Positions 27,413 to 36,396 of a stretch of 64,000 bases of DNA are shown here, piece after piece. Made by a program: the position numbers and the translations under genes. Source of the stretch: an uncultured candidatus Porisulfidus sp. (GTDB taxonomy: Bacteria; Pseudomonadota; Gammaproteobacteria; Poriferisulfidales; Poriferisulfidaceae); the NCBI GenBank assembly GCA_958431155.1, contig OY288106.1, positions 1,323,888 to 1,387,887 of the forward strand. The letters run 5' to 3'. Under the pieces are notes generated by a model. The model made no database searches and was not told the origin of the DNA. It saw only the letters and a list, made by a program, of their open reading frames with translations. Numbering within the stretch: the first letter of the stretch is position 1; every line of letters starts with the position of its first letter.

Positions 27413-28647
27413 GCAAGGCCGAAATGGACCAGGATTTGATTATCGCCGGCGGCGGTCTGGCCGGACTGATGCAGGCCGTCTTGTTGGGGTCTTCCGGCTG
27501 GCGAATCATGGTGCTGGAGCGCAGCGATGGACTTTCCGCCCTGTCCGACCCGCGCAGCCTCGCCCTGTCCGAAAGCACCCGGAGCATTCTCGATGCGGTC
27601 GGGGCATGGGACGCGCTCAGGCCCGAATGCGCGGCGGTAACGCACATCGATGTCTCCCAGCGTGGCGCTTTCGGATCGACCCGCCTGCATGCCGAAGATG
27701 AACAATTGCCGGCCTTGGGTTATGTCGTGCCTGCGGGAGTTTTGGCCAAAATTTTGCGGAAAGCGGTCGACGATTTGCCTAATTGCACGTTTATGACGCA
27801 GACGTCCGTCGAAGAGGTAGAACCTCAGGGTGCCGGCATTGCTCTGAAAATCCAGCAGGGCGACACACCGCAAACCGCGTGCGGTCGCCTGCTGATCGCG
27901 GCGGATGGCGCGCGATCGGCCCTGCGCGATGCACTGGGGCTGCATGCGGAAGAAGTGGATTACGATCAAAGCGCGGTGGTGGCTGAAGTGGAAATGGATC
28001 GTGCAGCGGAAGGCTGGGCCTATGAGCGCTTCACCGGCACCGGGCCTTTGGCGTTACTGCCACATCCGTCGGGCCTACGGGCCCTGGTGTGGGCTTTGTC
28101 ACGCAAGAGGGCTCGGGAGGCCCGAACCTGGCCGGATTCCAAGTTTTGCCGGGAACTGCAACGGGCGCTGGGATCGCGCGCCGGCCAAGTCGTTGATGCG
28201 GGGTCGCGCAATTTTTACGATTTGACGTTCCGGCGGGTTCAGCAGCGGGTGGGAACGCGCTGTGTCCTGATCGGCGATGCGGCATACGGCTTTCACCCGG
28301 TCGCGGCGCAAGGGTTCAACCTGGTGGTCCGAGATGCCGCGTGGCTTGCCCAGGTGCTCGGAGATGCCAAGCAGGAAGAAGCCGACCCGGGTGCCCCGCA
28401 ACTGCTAGAAGAGTACGCGCAGGTGCGCGACACGGATGCGCGGAGGGTCGCCGGGTTCACGGACCTCCTTGCCCGTGGGTTTGTGATGCAAAACCCCTTG
28501 ATCCGCGGCTTGCGCGCGGCCAGCCTGTTTGCCTTGGAAGGCATGCCGCAATGTCGGACCCGATTGGTCCGTTTCGGGATGGGTGCCGACTTGCCGCGGG
28601 CCGATCTGGCCCTGAAGGCTGGAAGAGAAGGATCAGCCCATGCCTGA
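27409..28647 (+). CDS. ubiH: 2-octaprenyl-6-methoxyphenol hydroxylase UbiH
   Basis: 412 aa FAD monooxygenase. GGGLAGLMQAVLL is the dinucleotide-binding loop, LLIAADGARSALR the DG motif, and CVLIGDAAYGFHPVAAQG the GD/FAD ribityl motif. PRSLALSESTRSIL near residue 50 is the substrate-side signature that separates UbiH from UbiI/UbiF. It hydroxylates ring carbon 1 in aerobic ubiquinone synthesis, near the inner membrane. GTG start in a GTGA overlap with pepP, preceded by GGGAG; overlaps the next monooxygenase by 8 bases. Confidence 0.9.
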   Translation: MSKAEMDQDLIIAGGGLAGLMQAVLLGSSGWRIMVLERSDGLSALSDPRSLALSESTRSILDAVGAWDALRPECAAVTHIDVSQRGAFGSTRLHAEDEQLPALGYVVPAGVLAKILRKAVDDLPNCTFMTQTSVEEVEPQGAGIALKIQQGDTPQTACGRLLIAADGARSALRDALGLHAEEVDYDQSAVVAEVEMDRAAEGWAYERFTGTGPLALLPHPSGLRALVWALSRKRAREARTWPDSKFCRELQRALGSRAGQVVDAGSRNFYDLTFRRVQQRVGTRCVLIGDAAYGFHPVAAQGFNLVVRDAAWLAQVLGDAKQEEADPGAPQLLEEYAQVRDTDARRVAGFTDLLARGFVMQNPLIRGLRAASLFALEGMPQCRTRLVRFGMGADLPRADLALKAGREGSAHA

Positions 28648-29836
28648 TGTCGTTGTCGTCGGCGGAGGCGCGGTCGGCCTGACTGCTGCTGCGCTGCTTG
28701 CGCGATCCGGGTTCGAGGTCGAGCTGGTCGAGCAGCGGGGACTCCCGCCAAAAGAACCGGGGCCGGACCCGGAAATTCGTGTACTGGCATTGACTCCGGC
28801 CTCCGAAGCGATTCTCCAGGCCTGCGGGGCTTGGCAGAACCTGGACCTGAGCCGGGCCGGACCTTGGACCCGGATGCAGGTTTGGGGGGAAACCGACCAT
28901 GACGGGATTGAATTCCTGGCATCCGACATCAACAAACCGCAACTTGGACACATCGTGGAAAACACGGTGCTGATCCGTGCCTTGCACCAAGCCCTGCAAG
29001 ATGGCGGAGTGACGCTTCACTGCCCAGATTCGGTCGCCCGGATTGAGTCCTATACTTCGGGCGTCACCTTGAACTTGGACTCCGGGACACAGCTGGATGC
29101 CCGCTTGGTCGTGGCGGCGGATGGCGTAGATTCGAAGACCCGGTCACTGGCTGGACTCGAGTGGGATTACCAGCCGTACCGTGAACAAGCCATCGTCGCA
29201 GAAATCGAAACCGAGCTTCTCGGCGAGCAAACGGCATGGCAGCGATTTACCCCGGACGGTCCTGTCGCCTTACTGCCATTATTTAATCGCCATTATTCGC
29301 TGGTCTGGTCAACAACCCGGGCCGAGGCACTGATGGAGCTAGACCCGGAGGGATTCGAAGCAGCGCTAACGGAAGCTACGGGAGGACGCTTGGGTGCGAT
29401 GCGCCTTTGCGGACCGCGCAAGTCTTTTCCTCTGGGTCGTGGCTGTGCGCCGCACTGGTGCACGGACGGCGTCGTGCTGGCGGGCGATGCAGCACACGTG
29501 GTGCACCCTCTGGCAGGGCTGGGCCAAAACTTGGGATTGATGGATGCGGCCGTGCTGCAGGAAGAAATCGACATTCATTCGCTCAGCATGCGTGCCATGC
29601 GTGCGTATGAACGCCGTCGCAAGGGCCCAGTCAGGGCGACGCAGTACTTGCTCGAAGGGTTCCGCTTGGGCTTCGGCGGTGGGTGGCAGGGCTTCAGGCA
29701 GGCGGGAGACCTGGCGATGGAACTAGCCGGCCGCTATAGGGCAGTGCGGAGATTCTTCATTCATCAGGCGGATGGATGTCTGGATGGACCGAGGTGGCTG
29801 CGTGCAGGAGAAGCCTTTCCAGAAAGCAGAGTATGA
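28640..29836 (+). CDS. UbiI/UbiF/VisC-family FAD monooxygenase
   Basis: 398 aa. Same fold as UbiH: VVVGGGAVGLTAAALLA at the start, LVVAADGVDSKTR, and VVLAGDAAHVVHPLAGLGQNLG. The position directly after ubiH is where E. coli has ubiI (visC), the carbon-5 hydroxylase; but sequence alone does not separate UbiI from UbiF or the broad-specificity UbiM/UbiL types, so no symbol is given. Followed after 1 base by the convergent hipA-like gene, so no room for a terminator outside coding sequence. Confidence 0.88.
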   Translation: MPDVVVVGGGAVGLTAAALLARSGFEVELVEQRGLPPKEPGPDPEIRVLALTPASEAILQACGAWQNLDLSRAGPWTRMQVWGETDHDGIEFLASDINKPQLGHIVENTVLIRALHQALQDGGVTLHCPDSVARIESYTSGVTLNLDSGTQLDARLVVAADGVDSKTRSLAGLEWDYQPYREQAIVAEIETELLGEQTAWQRFTPDGPVALLPLFNRHYSLVWSTTRAEALMELDPEGFEAALTEATGGRLGAMRLCGPRKSFPLGRGCAPHWCTDGVVLAGDAAHVVHPLAGLGQNLGLMDAAVLQEEIDIHSLSMRAMRAYERRRKGPVRATQYLLEGFRLGFGGGWQGFRQAGDLAMELAGRYRAVRRFFIHQADGCLDGPRWLRAGEAFPESRV

Positions 29837-29837
29837 T

Positions 29838-31145
29838 CTAGCCTTTTCCGGCCAGATACGTGCGATGGGTCTGCCCGATGCGCTCGATAATCTCTTCATC
29901 AAGGCTGGCTTCTGATCCGAAGGCGGGCCAATTCATCACGGAAGAAACCACTTCATCCAGAATACGTGTCGCGACGCGCTTTTTGATTCCGGAGCTGTCG
30001 GCGAACCGGAACACATCTTCACGCTCGAAATCATCCCGCTTGCCCGCCATGCTCATCTGATGCTCCCGGGTCCAGAGCCCGGAGGGATTGTAGGCATAGA
30101 TGACGTCGTAGGCAGGTGACAACTTCCAGGCTCCGGCCTGATCCATCAGGAACGAGATGTTCTTGACGTGGTCGTCCTGGTTGCGGGCTACCACGTTGAA
30201 GACCGTGCGTCGAAATTGCTCTTCGACCGCAGGCATGCCCAAGCTCAGGCCCCGGATGGTTTGCATGGCCTGTTCATACGCGTAACTTCGAGGATCGTTG
30301 AGGTCATAGTGCCGCAATGCCGCCAAGGACTGCACGTGGATCTTCTGTCTTTTTTCGTTGCGGTCGAACCGCCGCGTCATGAAATGGCTGCGTACATCCT
30401 CGTGGTGGAGCCGACAATCCATCATCTCGATTCCGGCTTCACGCGCCATCAGATGGTAGGCATATTCGATCCTCCCGAAACCTTGGGAGCCCCCCAATCC
30501 TCCACTGCGATCATTCGATATCCCGTCGAATTTGAGCAGCCAGTGCTCAAAGTGTTCCCCCGCATCCACCTGGCCCGACCGGAACTCTCCGGTGTTCGGA
30601 TTCCAGGCCAGCACCGCCTTGGCACGTGCGCCACCCGCGGAAGTGCCGACTTTCAGAATGTTTTCAAGCTCCTTCGCGTCATCCGGCTTTCCAAGCGTTC
30701 CGCCCAACTGATAACGCTCGTCGAGAATCCTGTTCGCGAGGTCGGCCAGCTGAGCCACATCCAGCGGATTCGCCTTGCTCCCGTCGCCTAGGGCCGGCCT
30801 GAACTCCAGCGCACCGACGCCTCGCCGCCCGATATAGCAGAGTCGGCTCACCGGGTCGAAATCCTCAAACGCTCTTCCCGTCTCGGCCAGCCAGATGTCG
30901 ATCAGCCGGTTGCCGAACCGATCCGGAAGCGCATCCGCCAAAAGCCCCGGCAACCCCCTGAAGGCATCCCCGCGAAGCGTGGGAAATTCGTACGGTTCCG
31001 GGCGCACGGGCATCATGAACGGAGAAATTTCCACCCCGGCCGAGCCAAACGACGGATGGTACTGGAAGACCCCGAGATCGCGTTCCTCATCCCACGAAAC
31101 GACGCCCACCAAACTGTCCCACAAAAAAACCTTCGCGTCAGTCAT
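29838..31145 (-). CDS. HipA-like serine/threonine kinase toxin
   Basis: 435 aa (E. coli HipA 440), from ATG 31145, which overlaps the antitoxin gene by 8 bases. N-terminal HipA domain (DLGVFQYHPSFGS, LPGLLADALPDRFGNRLID) and C-terminal kinase core: GGARAKAVLAW as the nucleotide loop, HWLLKFDG with the conserved Lys, the catalytic RNQDDHVKNI and SPAYDV for metal binding. Such kinases phosphorylate aminoacyl-tRNA synthetases or other targets to stop growth. The motifs look intact, so the toxin is probably active. The pair is inserted between the ubiquinone genes and rpsT. Confidence 0.88.
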   Translation of the reverse strand: MTDAKVFLWDSLVGVVSWDEERDLGVFQYHPSFGSAGVEISPFMMPVRPEPYEFPTLRGDAFRGLPGLLADALPDRFGNRLIDIWLAETGRAFEDFDPVSRLCYIGRRGVGALEFRPALGDGSKANPLDVAQLADLANRILDERYQLGGTLGKPDDAKELENILKVGTSAGGARAKAVLAWNPNTGEFRSGQVDAGEHFEHWLLKFDGISNDRSGGLGGSQGFGRIEYAYHLMAREAGIEMMDCRLHHEDVRSHFMTRRFDRNEKRQKIHVQSLAALRHYDLNDPRSYAYEQAMQTIRGLSLGMPAVEEQFRRTVFNVVARNQDDHVKNISFLMDQAGAWKLSPAYDVIYAYNPSGLWTREHQMSMAGKRDDFEREDVFRFADSSGIKKRVATRILDEVVSSVMNWPAFGSEASLDEEIIERIGQTHRTYLAGKG

Positions 31146-31494
31146 CCCGGCCCTCCCCCCAGACCCAAGGTTCTTTCGGTGTCTGATGTCGGATCGGACG
31201 TGCGCGTTTGCGTTCCGAGCGGCGGGTGCCGATGCGTTCGATCGGACGGATGTCCTGTGCCGGGATCGTACTGAGCAGGTGATCTGCCAATCCAAGAGTG
31301 ATGGCAATGCGCAGGAAGCTGTCCAGCGTGCAGGATCCACCCGCCTCAAGGCGGCGCAACGTGCGCAAGCCGATGCCCGCCTCCCGGGCCAGGGCCTTCT
31401 GCGTGATGTTCCGGGAAAGACGAATCTTCGCCAGACGAGACCCAAGCTCGGCGCACAGGCTTCCCGATGTCAGAGCATCAGCATTATAGGCCAT
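31138..31494 (-). CDS. HipB-like XRE-family antitoxin/repressor
   Basis: 118 aa. A helix-turn-helix XRE domain spans about residues 16-75 (LAKIRLSRNITQKALAREAG then LRTLRRLEAGGSCTLDSFLRIA). The C-terminal 40 residues are basic and unlike E. coli HipB. It should bind its own promoter and neutralise the HipA-like kinase encoded next. The start codon region itself contains GCCTATA, matching the half-sites of the inverted repeat just upstream, so it may repress by binding across its own start. Confidence 0.85.
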   Translation of the reverse strand: MAYNADALTSGSLCAELGSRLAKIRLSRNITQKALAREAGIGLRTLRRLEAGGSCTLDSFLRIAITLGLADHLLSTIPAQDIRPIERIGTRRSERKRARPIRHQTPKEPWVWGEGRDD

Positions 31495-31525
31495 TTTTAT
31501 CCTTTTATATATATTTTAATAAATT

Positions 31526-31547
31526 TATAGGCCAATTATAGCCTATA
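31526..31547. promoter_or_regulatory. Operator-like inverted repeat for the hipBA pair
   Basis: TATAGGC (31526-31532), 8-base spacer, GCCTATA (31541-31547), in an AT-rich stretch 32 bases before the antitoxin start. TATAGGCCA also occurs at 31487-31495, overlapping the antitoxin start codon. E. coli HipB sites likewise have two short arms separated by 8 bases, though of different sequence. Confidence 0.6.
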
Positions 31548-31573
31548 TTCATGTTGTTTGTTTCAGGCTCGTC

Positions 31574-31617
31574 TCTCGTGAGAAACCGATTTCCCCTCAG
31601 GCCCATTTCTCATGAGA
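31574..31617. repeat. Two copies of a 10-base palindrome TCTC(G/A)TGAGA
   Basis: TCTCGTGAGA (31574-31583) and TCTCATGAGA (31608-31617), centres 34 bases apart, between the hipBA promoter and the rpsT promoter. A third partial copy, TCTCATGA, lies at 31963-31970 after rpsT. Likely binding sites for a dimeric regulator; which gene they serve is unclear. Confidence 0.4.
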
Positions 31618-31652
31618 AGACTGGATGACAGAGTTCTATTTGATATTTCATA

Positions 31653-31658
31653 TATAAT
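31653..31658 (+). promoter_or_regulatory. -10 element of rpsT
   Basis: TATAAT ending 9 bases before the rpsT ATG and followed by GCGCC. No clear -35 at 17 bases. Initiation would fall about 31665, leaving almost no leader. Confidence 0.4.
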
Positions 31659-31667
31659 GCGCCGCCT

Positions 31668-31934
31668 ATGGCTAATTCAGTTCAAGCCCGCAAGCGCGCC
31701 CGTCAAGCGGATTCGCACCGTGAAGCCAACATGGCTTTGGCGTCGCGTTATCGCACCTTTGTCAAGAAAGTCGTCAAACTGATTGAACAAGGCGACCGCG
31801 AGCAGGCTCTGCAATCCTACCGGGAGGCTGCTCCCGTGATCGACAGCGCAGTGTCCCGCGGACTAATCCACCGTAACAAGGCGGCCCGCCAGAAAAGCCG
31901 CCTGAATGCGCGAATTAAAAACCTGAGTTCCTGA
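31668..31934 (+). CDS. rpsT: 30S ribosomal protein S20
   Basis: 88 aa (E. coli 87). MANSVQARKRARQADSHREA and KAARQKSRLNARIKNL are the basic helical S20 signatures. S20 binds 16S rRNA helices 9 and 44 in early 30S assembly. It is monocistronic: hipBA lies divergently upstream and plsC convergently downstream. No Shine-Dalgarno is visible in front of the ATG; the -10-like TATAAT is only 9 bases away. Confidence 0.97.
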   Translation: MANSVQARKRARQADSHREANMALASRYRTFVKKVVKLIEQGDREQALQSYREAAPVIDSAVSRGLIHRNKAARQKSRLNARIKNLSS

Positions 31935-31941
31935 AATCCTG

Positions 31942-31961
31942 CCGGGCTTCCCCGGATCTCT
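31942..31961 (+). terminator. Weak terminator after rpsT
   Basis: CCGGG (31942-31946), loop CTTC, CCCGG (31951-31955), then ATCTCT. A short GC-only stem with a pyrimidine tail in the 62-base gap between the convergent rpsT and plsC genes. Confidence 0.35.
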
Positions 31962-31996
31962 CTCTCATGATTAATGAGGGTGCGTCTTTATTCTTC

Positions 31997-32758
31997 CTAT
32001 CCCGGATTCCCGGGATTCTGCTCCACGACCCTAACCACAAACTCCCGCGCCCGGTCCGCCAGATGGCGGCGGTCTAGATTCTCCGGATCGATTGCCGGGC
32101 CGATCAACACTTCCGCCTGAATCGACTTGCATCCGAGAATCCCCAGGATGCTGGCGACCAGTGTTTGCTGACCCACGTAGGGCACTTTCGGGTGCACACC
32201 CTCCGGGTGCGGATAACGCAACGCGACCGGCTGTACATATGTTTCACTTTCAATCGCTGCCGCAAAAAGGCGAGGATGGAATGGAAGCACGGTGTGGCCC
32301 TCCCCTGTCGTTCCCTCGGGGAAGATCGCGATGCTTTGCTGCCGCTTGAACGCTTTGAGGATTCCCTCGATGCTGCGCCGCGCCGCGCCTTCGCCCCCCC
32401 GCTCGATGAACAAGGTCCCTCCCGCCCGGGCCAAGCGAGAAATCAGCGGCCACCGGGCGACTTCCGCCTTGCTTAGAAACGCCACGGGCATGGCCGAGCC
32501 CAGCACCATGATGTCCAGCCATGAGATGTGGTTGCATACCACTAGGCACGGCACTTCGGCTGGCTGCCCGGTCACGGCTACCCTGATGTTCAGGCAAGCC
32601 AGTATGCGCCTGAACCATTTTTGGTTCTTTTCCTGCGCCCTAGGGTCCGGAGGATTGGATTTCAGTGCGCGGAGATGCTTCGCGTTTCCTTCTACAAGCC
32701 CCCACCCGATGAGGTAAAGCAACCTCAGAAGTCGCCACAAGCCGCGTATCAATTTCAC
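31997..32758 (-). CDS. plsC: 1-acyl-sn-glycerol-3-phosphate acyltransferase (PlsC family)
   Basis: 253 aa. Acylates lysophosphatidate in phospholipid synthesis at the inner membrane. The HX4D catalytic motif is in CNHISWLD (about residue 76), the GTLFIERG and FPEGTT motifs follow, then PVALRYP. A hydrophobic N-terminal stretch (LLRLLYLIGWGLV) anchors it. Homologues with the same motifs act on ornithine lipids (OlsA), so substrate is inferred. The start overlaps the YyaL-like gene by ATGA, which suggests a two-gene transcript. Confidence 0.9.
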   Translation of the reverse strand: MKLIRGLWRLLRLLYLIGWGLVEGNAKHLRALKSNPPDPRAQEKNQKWFRRILACLNIRVAVTGQPAEVPCLVVCNHISWLDIMVLGSAMPVAFLSKAEVARWPLISRLARAGGTLFIERGGEGAARRSIEGILKAFKRQQSIAIFPEGTTGEGHTVLPFHPRLFAAAIESETYVQPVALRYPHPEGVHPKVPYVGQQTLVASILGILGCKSIQAEVLIGPAIDPENLDRRHLADRAREFVVRVVEQNPGNPG

Positions 32759-34773
32759 GAAGCCTGAACTCTTTCTCTGAAGGCATCAAAAGATCGGATC
32801 GGCTCTTCACAAGTGGGCCCGACGCAGACATAGGCTACCGCCTCGCCCTGCACAGGCTTATCCTGCAGCGCCAGCGGAAGGTCTTCCATTTCTTCGGGGA
32901 TAGCGTAGCAATCCGCACGGATGTCGCCGCCTCGAGCGGTGGATTGCCAACGCTCCAGTTCCGGTTCGCTGCCACGCAGGATGATCTGCGAAGGAGGCTG
33001 TTCCACCATAAGCCGGGCCTCCATGAACCGGGCGTGCTCCTGCGGCGCGTGCACGATGGCGCCCTGCGCGCTCGCCAAAGTCCGTTCCGCCAATTCCACC
33101 CAGTCGCCCCGCGCAAGCAAGTGCCCGATCCGAGTCAGCCCTTCGCAGGCGACCGCGCAGCCGGACGGCGCGACATCGTCTGCCAGAAGCCGCGGGCGAA
33201 CCAGCAGTTCCTCGTGGTCGTGCGACGTGAAGAACAACCCTCCCTCGGGATCCGCGAACTGTTCAGCGATCACTTCGGCTAGTTGCTCGGCGAACTTCAG
33301 GTTCCCGCTGTTCCAGCGGCTCTGCAGCAGCAGAAGCGCCGCCTCCAGCATGAACGCATAGTCGTCCAGATACGCATTCAGGTGAGCCGTTCCCCGGCTG
33401 AAGCTTGCCCGCAGTCGCTGGCCGTCCCAAAGCCGTTCCCGCACGAAGTCGAATGCCGCCTCTGCGTGGCGGAGCCAGTCCGGTTCGTCCAGCAGGCGCG
33501 ATCCTAGAATCAGGCCCCGAATCATCAAACCATTCCAGCTGGTCAGCATCTTGTCGTCCAGCCCCGGCCGGACGCGGGCCGAGCGGGCTTCGAACAGGCG
33601 CTGCAGGTCCTGTTCGAACCTCTCCTGGAGCTCTTCAATCGGCTGCTTGGTTTGCGCCGCGGTTTCCAATATGGTCCGGAACCCGTGCAGGTGCCAGCGG
33701 CCCTCGAAATTCGCCGGACGATCCAGTCCGAACCGGAACGCAAATGCCGGGTGGTGCTCCTCCGGAATCAGCGCCTGCACCTCATCCGGCGTCCACACGT
33801 AAAACTTGCCCTCTTCCCCTTCGGAGTCGGCATCCAGGCTGGAGTAGAAGCCGCCGGACTCATCCTGAAGCTCGCGGGTGACGAACGAGACAATGCCCTG
33901 TGCCGCAACCCGAAGCGGCAAAGACTCGGTTCGCGCCCAGGCCTCCGCATAAAGCGGCAGCAGGAGAGCCTGGTCGTACAGCATCTTCTCGAAGTGGGGA
34001 ATCATCCAGTGCGCGTCGACCGAATACCGATAGAAGCCGCCTCCGACATGATCCTGGATCCCGCCCTCGGACATGCACGACAAGGTGTGCGTCGCCATAT
34101 GTTGCGCCTGCGGACTTTCCTGTTGCTGCAACCACTGCAGCTGGGTCGGACGCGCAAATTTCGGGGCGCCGCCGAACCCTCCGTGCTGGGCGTCGAACGA
34201 TCGCGCCAAGCCCTCGACGACGTCCGCCTCGAGACCTTCCGGCCAAGGGGTTGCCTGGGGCGACTGGTGGATTTGCCGCAATGCCGCGCACACCGATTCA
34301 TTTTGCTGGGCCAGCTCTCCGGCATGCTCGCTGTACCACTCCGCGACTCGCTCCAGCATCTGGCTGAATGCCGGCAGCCCGTGGCGAGGCTCCGGCGGGA
34401 AATAGGTGCCACCGAAAAATGGGACCCGCTTGTCCGGCGTGAGGAACAGGGTCAGCGGCCAGCCGCCGCCGCGCTGGGTCAGCAGCATTTGCGCCGTCTG
34501 GTACAACTTATCCAAGTCCGGACGTTCTTCACGGTCCACCTTGATATTGACGTACAGGCGGTTCATCAATTCTGCCGTCGCCGAGTCTTCAAAGGACTCG
34601 TGTGCCATCACATGGCACCAGTGGCAGGCGGCATAACCGATCGACAGCAGGATCGGGCGACCGCTTTCGTTTGCTTCGCGCAACGCCTCCTCGTCCCACG
34701 GATGCCAGTTCACCGGATTGTCCGCATGCTGACGCAGGTAGGGACTGGAAGCTTCGGCGAGACGGTTTGGCAT
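32755..34773 (-). CDS. YyaL/SSP411-like protein: thioredoxin-like domain plus (alpha/alpha)6 barrel
   Basis: 672 aa. The N-terminal DUF255 thioredoxin-like domain opens with SPYLRQHADNPVNWHPW and has the CHWCH pair of cysteines (about residue 50), followed by HESFED and IKVDREERPDLDKLY. The rest (about 180-660) is a glycoside-hydrolase-like alpha-helical barrel. Family members (B. subtilis YyaL, human SPATA20) are widespread without an assigned reaction; redox or sugar-epimerase-like roles have been suggested by fold. A TATAAT at 34795-34800 (minus) precedes it. Confidence 0.88.
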   Translation of the reverse strand: MPNRLAEASSPYLRQHADNPVNWHPWDEEALREANESGRPILLSIGYAACHWCHVMAHESFEDSATAELMNRLYVNIKVDREERPDLDKLYQTAQMLLTQRGGGWPLTLFLTPDKRVPFFGGTYFPPEPRHGLPAFSQMLERVAEWYSEHAGELAQQNESVCAALRQIHQSPQATPWPEGLEADVVEGLARSFDAQHGGFGGAPKFARPTQLQWLQQQESPQAQHMATHTLSCMSEGGIQDHVGGGFYRYSVDAHWMIPHFEKMLYDQALLLPLYAEAWARTESLPLRVAAQGIVSFVTRELQDESGGFYSSLDADSEGEEGKFYVWTPDEVQALIPEEHHPAFAFRFGLDRPANFEGRWHLHGFRTILETAAQTKQPIEELQERFEQDLQRLFEARSARVRPGLDDKMLTSWNGLMIRGLILGSRLLDEPDWLRHAEAAFDFVRERLWDGQRLRASFSRGTAHLNAYLDDYAFMLEAALLLLQSRWNSGNLKFAEQLAEVIAEQFADPEGGLFFTSHDHEELLVRPRLLADDVAPSGCAVACEGLTRIGHLLARGDWVELAERTLASAQGAIVHAPQEHARFMEARLMVEQPPSQIILRGSEPELERWQSTARGGDIRADCYAIPEEMEDLPLALQDKPVQGEAVAYVCVGPTCEEPIRSFDAFRERVQAS

Positions 34774-34794
34774 GACAGCGAGGGCCTTTTGAAA

Positions 34795-34800
34795 ATTATA
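34795..34800 (-). promoter_or_regulatory. -10 element for the YyaL-like gene
   Basis: TATAAT on the minus strand, 21 bases before the start at 34773, in the 55-base divergent gap with lgt. No convincing -35. Confidence 0.35.
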
Positions 34801-34828
34801 CGGCGCGGAGGTTTGTTAAACTTCTCGG

Positions 34829-35605
34829 ATGCTTCTTGACTGGGACCCGGTCGCCCTTGCGATAGGCCCCGTGCACATCCACTGGTACGGCCTGATGTAC
34901 GTGCTGGGGTTTGCCGGGTTCTGGCTGCTTGGCATCCGCCACGCCCGCCGGGCGCATACGGCAGTCGCTCCCGAACAGGTGAGCGACCTGCTGTTCTACG
35001 GAGCCCTCGGCGCCATCCTCGGCGGACGAATGGGCTCCGCCCTGTTCTACTATTCGGACCATCTCTTGGCAGATCCCTGGATGATCCTACGCATCTGGGA
35101 GGGCGGGATGAGTTTTCACGGCGGCCTGATCGGGGTGCTGGTCGCGATCTGGCTGTGGCAGCGGAAGTCGAATATCGGTTGGCTGGCCACTGTCGATTTC
35201 TGCACCCCCATGGTACCGATCGGGCTGTTTTTCGGCCGAATCGGAAACTTCATCAACGGCGAGCTTTGGGGACGGCCCACCGATCTGCCGTGGGGGGTGA
35301 TCTTCCCGGCGGCAGGCCCCGAGCCGCGCCATCCGAGCCAGCTGTACGAAGCTGCGCTGGAGGGCATAGTCCTGTTCGCGGTTTTGTGGTGGTTCGCCCG
35401 GAAGCCCCGGGCTGTCGGGGCTGTCGCGGCGGTGTTTGCCCTGGGTTATTCCGTTGTCCGCTTCGCGGTGGAATTCGTGCGTCTGCCGGACGCCCACCTC
35501 GGCTATCTTGCGTTCGGCTGGCTGACCATGGGCCAGCTGCTCTGCCTCCCCCTGGCATTGGCCGGCGTGGCCTTGGCCTGGTACGCCCGGAGCGCCCGGT
35601 CATGA
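34829..35605 (+). CDS. lgt: Prolipoprotein diacylglyceryl transferase
   Basis: 258 aa (E. coli 291), seven predicted membrane helices. Transfers diacylglyceryl from phosphatidylglycerol to the lipobox cysteine of prolipoproteins, such as those at 11728 and 52971. The signature is [16 protein letters not shown] (about residues 136-151), with MSFHGGLIG carrying the essential His and RHPSQLYEA following. ATG start; overlaps thyA by ATGA. lgt-thyA-folA is a conserved order. Confidence 0.96.
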   Translation: MLLDWDPVALAIGPVHIHWYGLMYVLGFAGFWLLGIRHARRAHTAVAPEQVSDLLFYGALGAILGGRMGSALFYYSDHLLADPWMILRIWEGGMSFHGGLIGVLVAIWLWQRKSNIGWLATVDFCTPMVPIGLFFGRIGNFINGELWGRPTDLPWGVIFPAAGPEPRHPSQLYEAALEGIVLFAVLWWFARKPRAVGAVAAVFALGYSVVRFAVEFVRLPDAHLGYLAFGWLTMGQLLCLPLALAGVALAWYARSARS

Positions 35606-36396
35606 AGCCTTATCTGGACCTGCTGCGGCACGTGCTGGAGCACGGTGTCGACAAGGCCGACCGAACCGGGGTCGGCACCCGTTCGGTGTTCGGCTACCAG
35701 AACCGCTACGACCTTGGCGAAGGGTTCCCCCTGGTGACCACCAAGAAAATCCACATCCGGTCCGTGGTGCACGAATTGCTGTGGTTCCTACGCGGAGAAA
35801 CTCGCGTGCAGTCCCTGCAGGAGCACGGGGTGACCATCTGGAACGAATGGGCCGATGAACAGGGCGACCTGGGTCCGATCTACGGCCGCCAGTGGCGCAG
35901 CTGGCCGGGACGAAACGGGGACCACCACGATCAGATCAGCGTCCTGATCCAACAACTGCAGGCACAACCGGATTCGAGGCGCCACCTCGTCTGCGCGTGG
36001 AACGTTGCCGAACTCGACCGCATGGCGCTCGCCCCCTGCCATGTGCTGTTTCAGTTTTACGTGGCGGAGGGCAAGCTCTCTTGCCAGCTCTACCAACGCA
36101 GCGCGGACCTGTTTCTCGGCGTTCCGTTCAACATCGCCTCTTATTCGCTTCTGACCTTGATGGTGGCGCAGGTCTGCGGCCTGCAGCCCGGGGAGTTTAT
36201 CCACACGTTCGGCGACGTGCACCTGTACCAAAACCACCTGGAACAGGCGCGAACACAACTGGAACGCACGCCGTACCCCTTGCCGAGCCTGCACCTGGAC
36301 CCTGAAGTCCGCGACCTGTTCGACTTCGGCTACGACGACATCCGGCTAGAGAACTACCAGAGCCATCCGCATATCGCAGCCCCGGTGGCCGTCTGA
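35602..36396 (+). CDS. thyA: Thymidylate synthase
   Basis: 264 aa, the same length as E. coli ThyA. Converts dUMP to dTMP with methylenetetrahydrofolate as carbon donor and reductant. Active-site Cys146 lies in [41 protein letters not shown] and [18 protein letters not shown] are conserved. The ATG at 35602 overlaps lgt by ATGA. folA, which recycles the dihydrofolate produced, starts in a 1-base overlap. Confidence 0.98.
   Translation: MKPYLDLLRHVLEHGVDKADRTGVGTRSVFGYQNRYDLGEGFPLVTTKKIHIRSVVHELLWFLRGETRVQSLQEHGVTIWNEWADEQGDLGPIYGRQWRSWPGRNGDHHDQISVLIQQLQAQPDSRRHLVCAWNVAELDRMALAPCHVLFQFYVAEGKLSCQLYQRSADLFLGVPFNIASYSLLTLMVAQVCGLQPGEFIHTFGDVHLYQNHLEQARTQLERTPYPLPSLHLDPEVRDLFDFGYDDIRLENYQSHPHIAAPVAV

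Noticed and set aside
31146-31445. N-terminal extension of the HipA-like kinase
   Set aside because: It would overlap the whole antitoxin gene out of frame; the ATG at 31145 fits the HipA family start.
33652-34839. Long plus-strand ORF (395 codons) opposite the YyaL-like gene
   Set aside because: No domain; the opposite strand encodes conserved thioredoxin-like motifs throughout.
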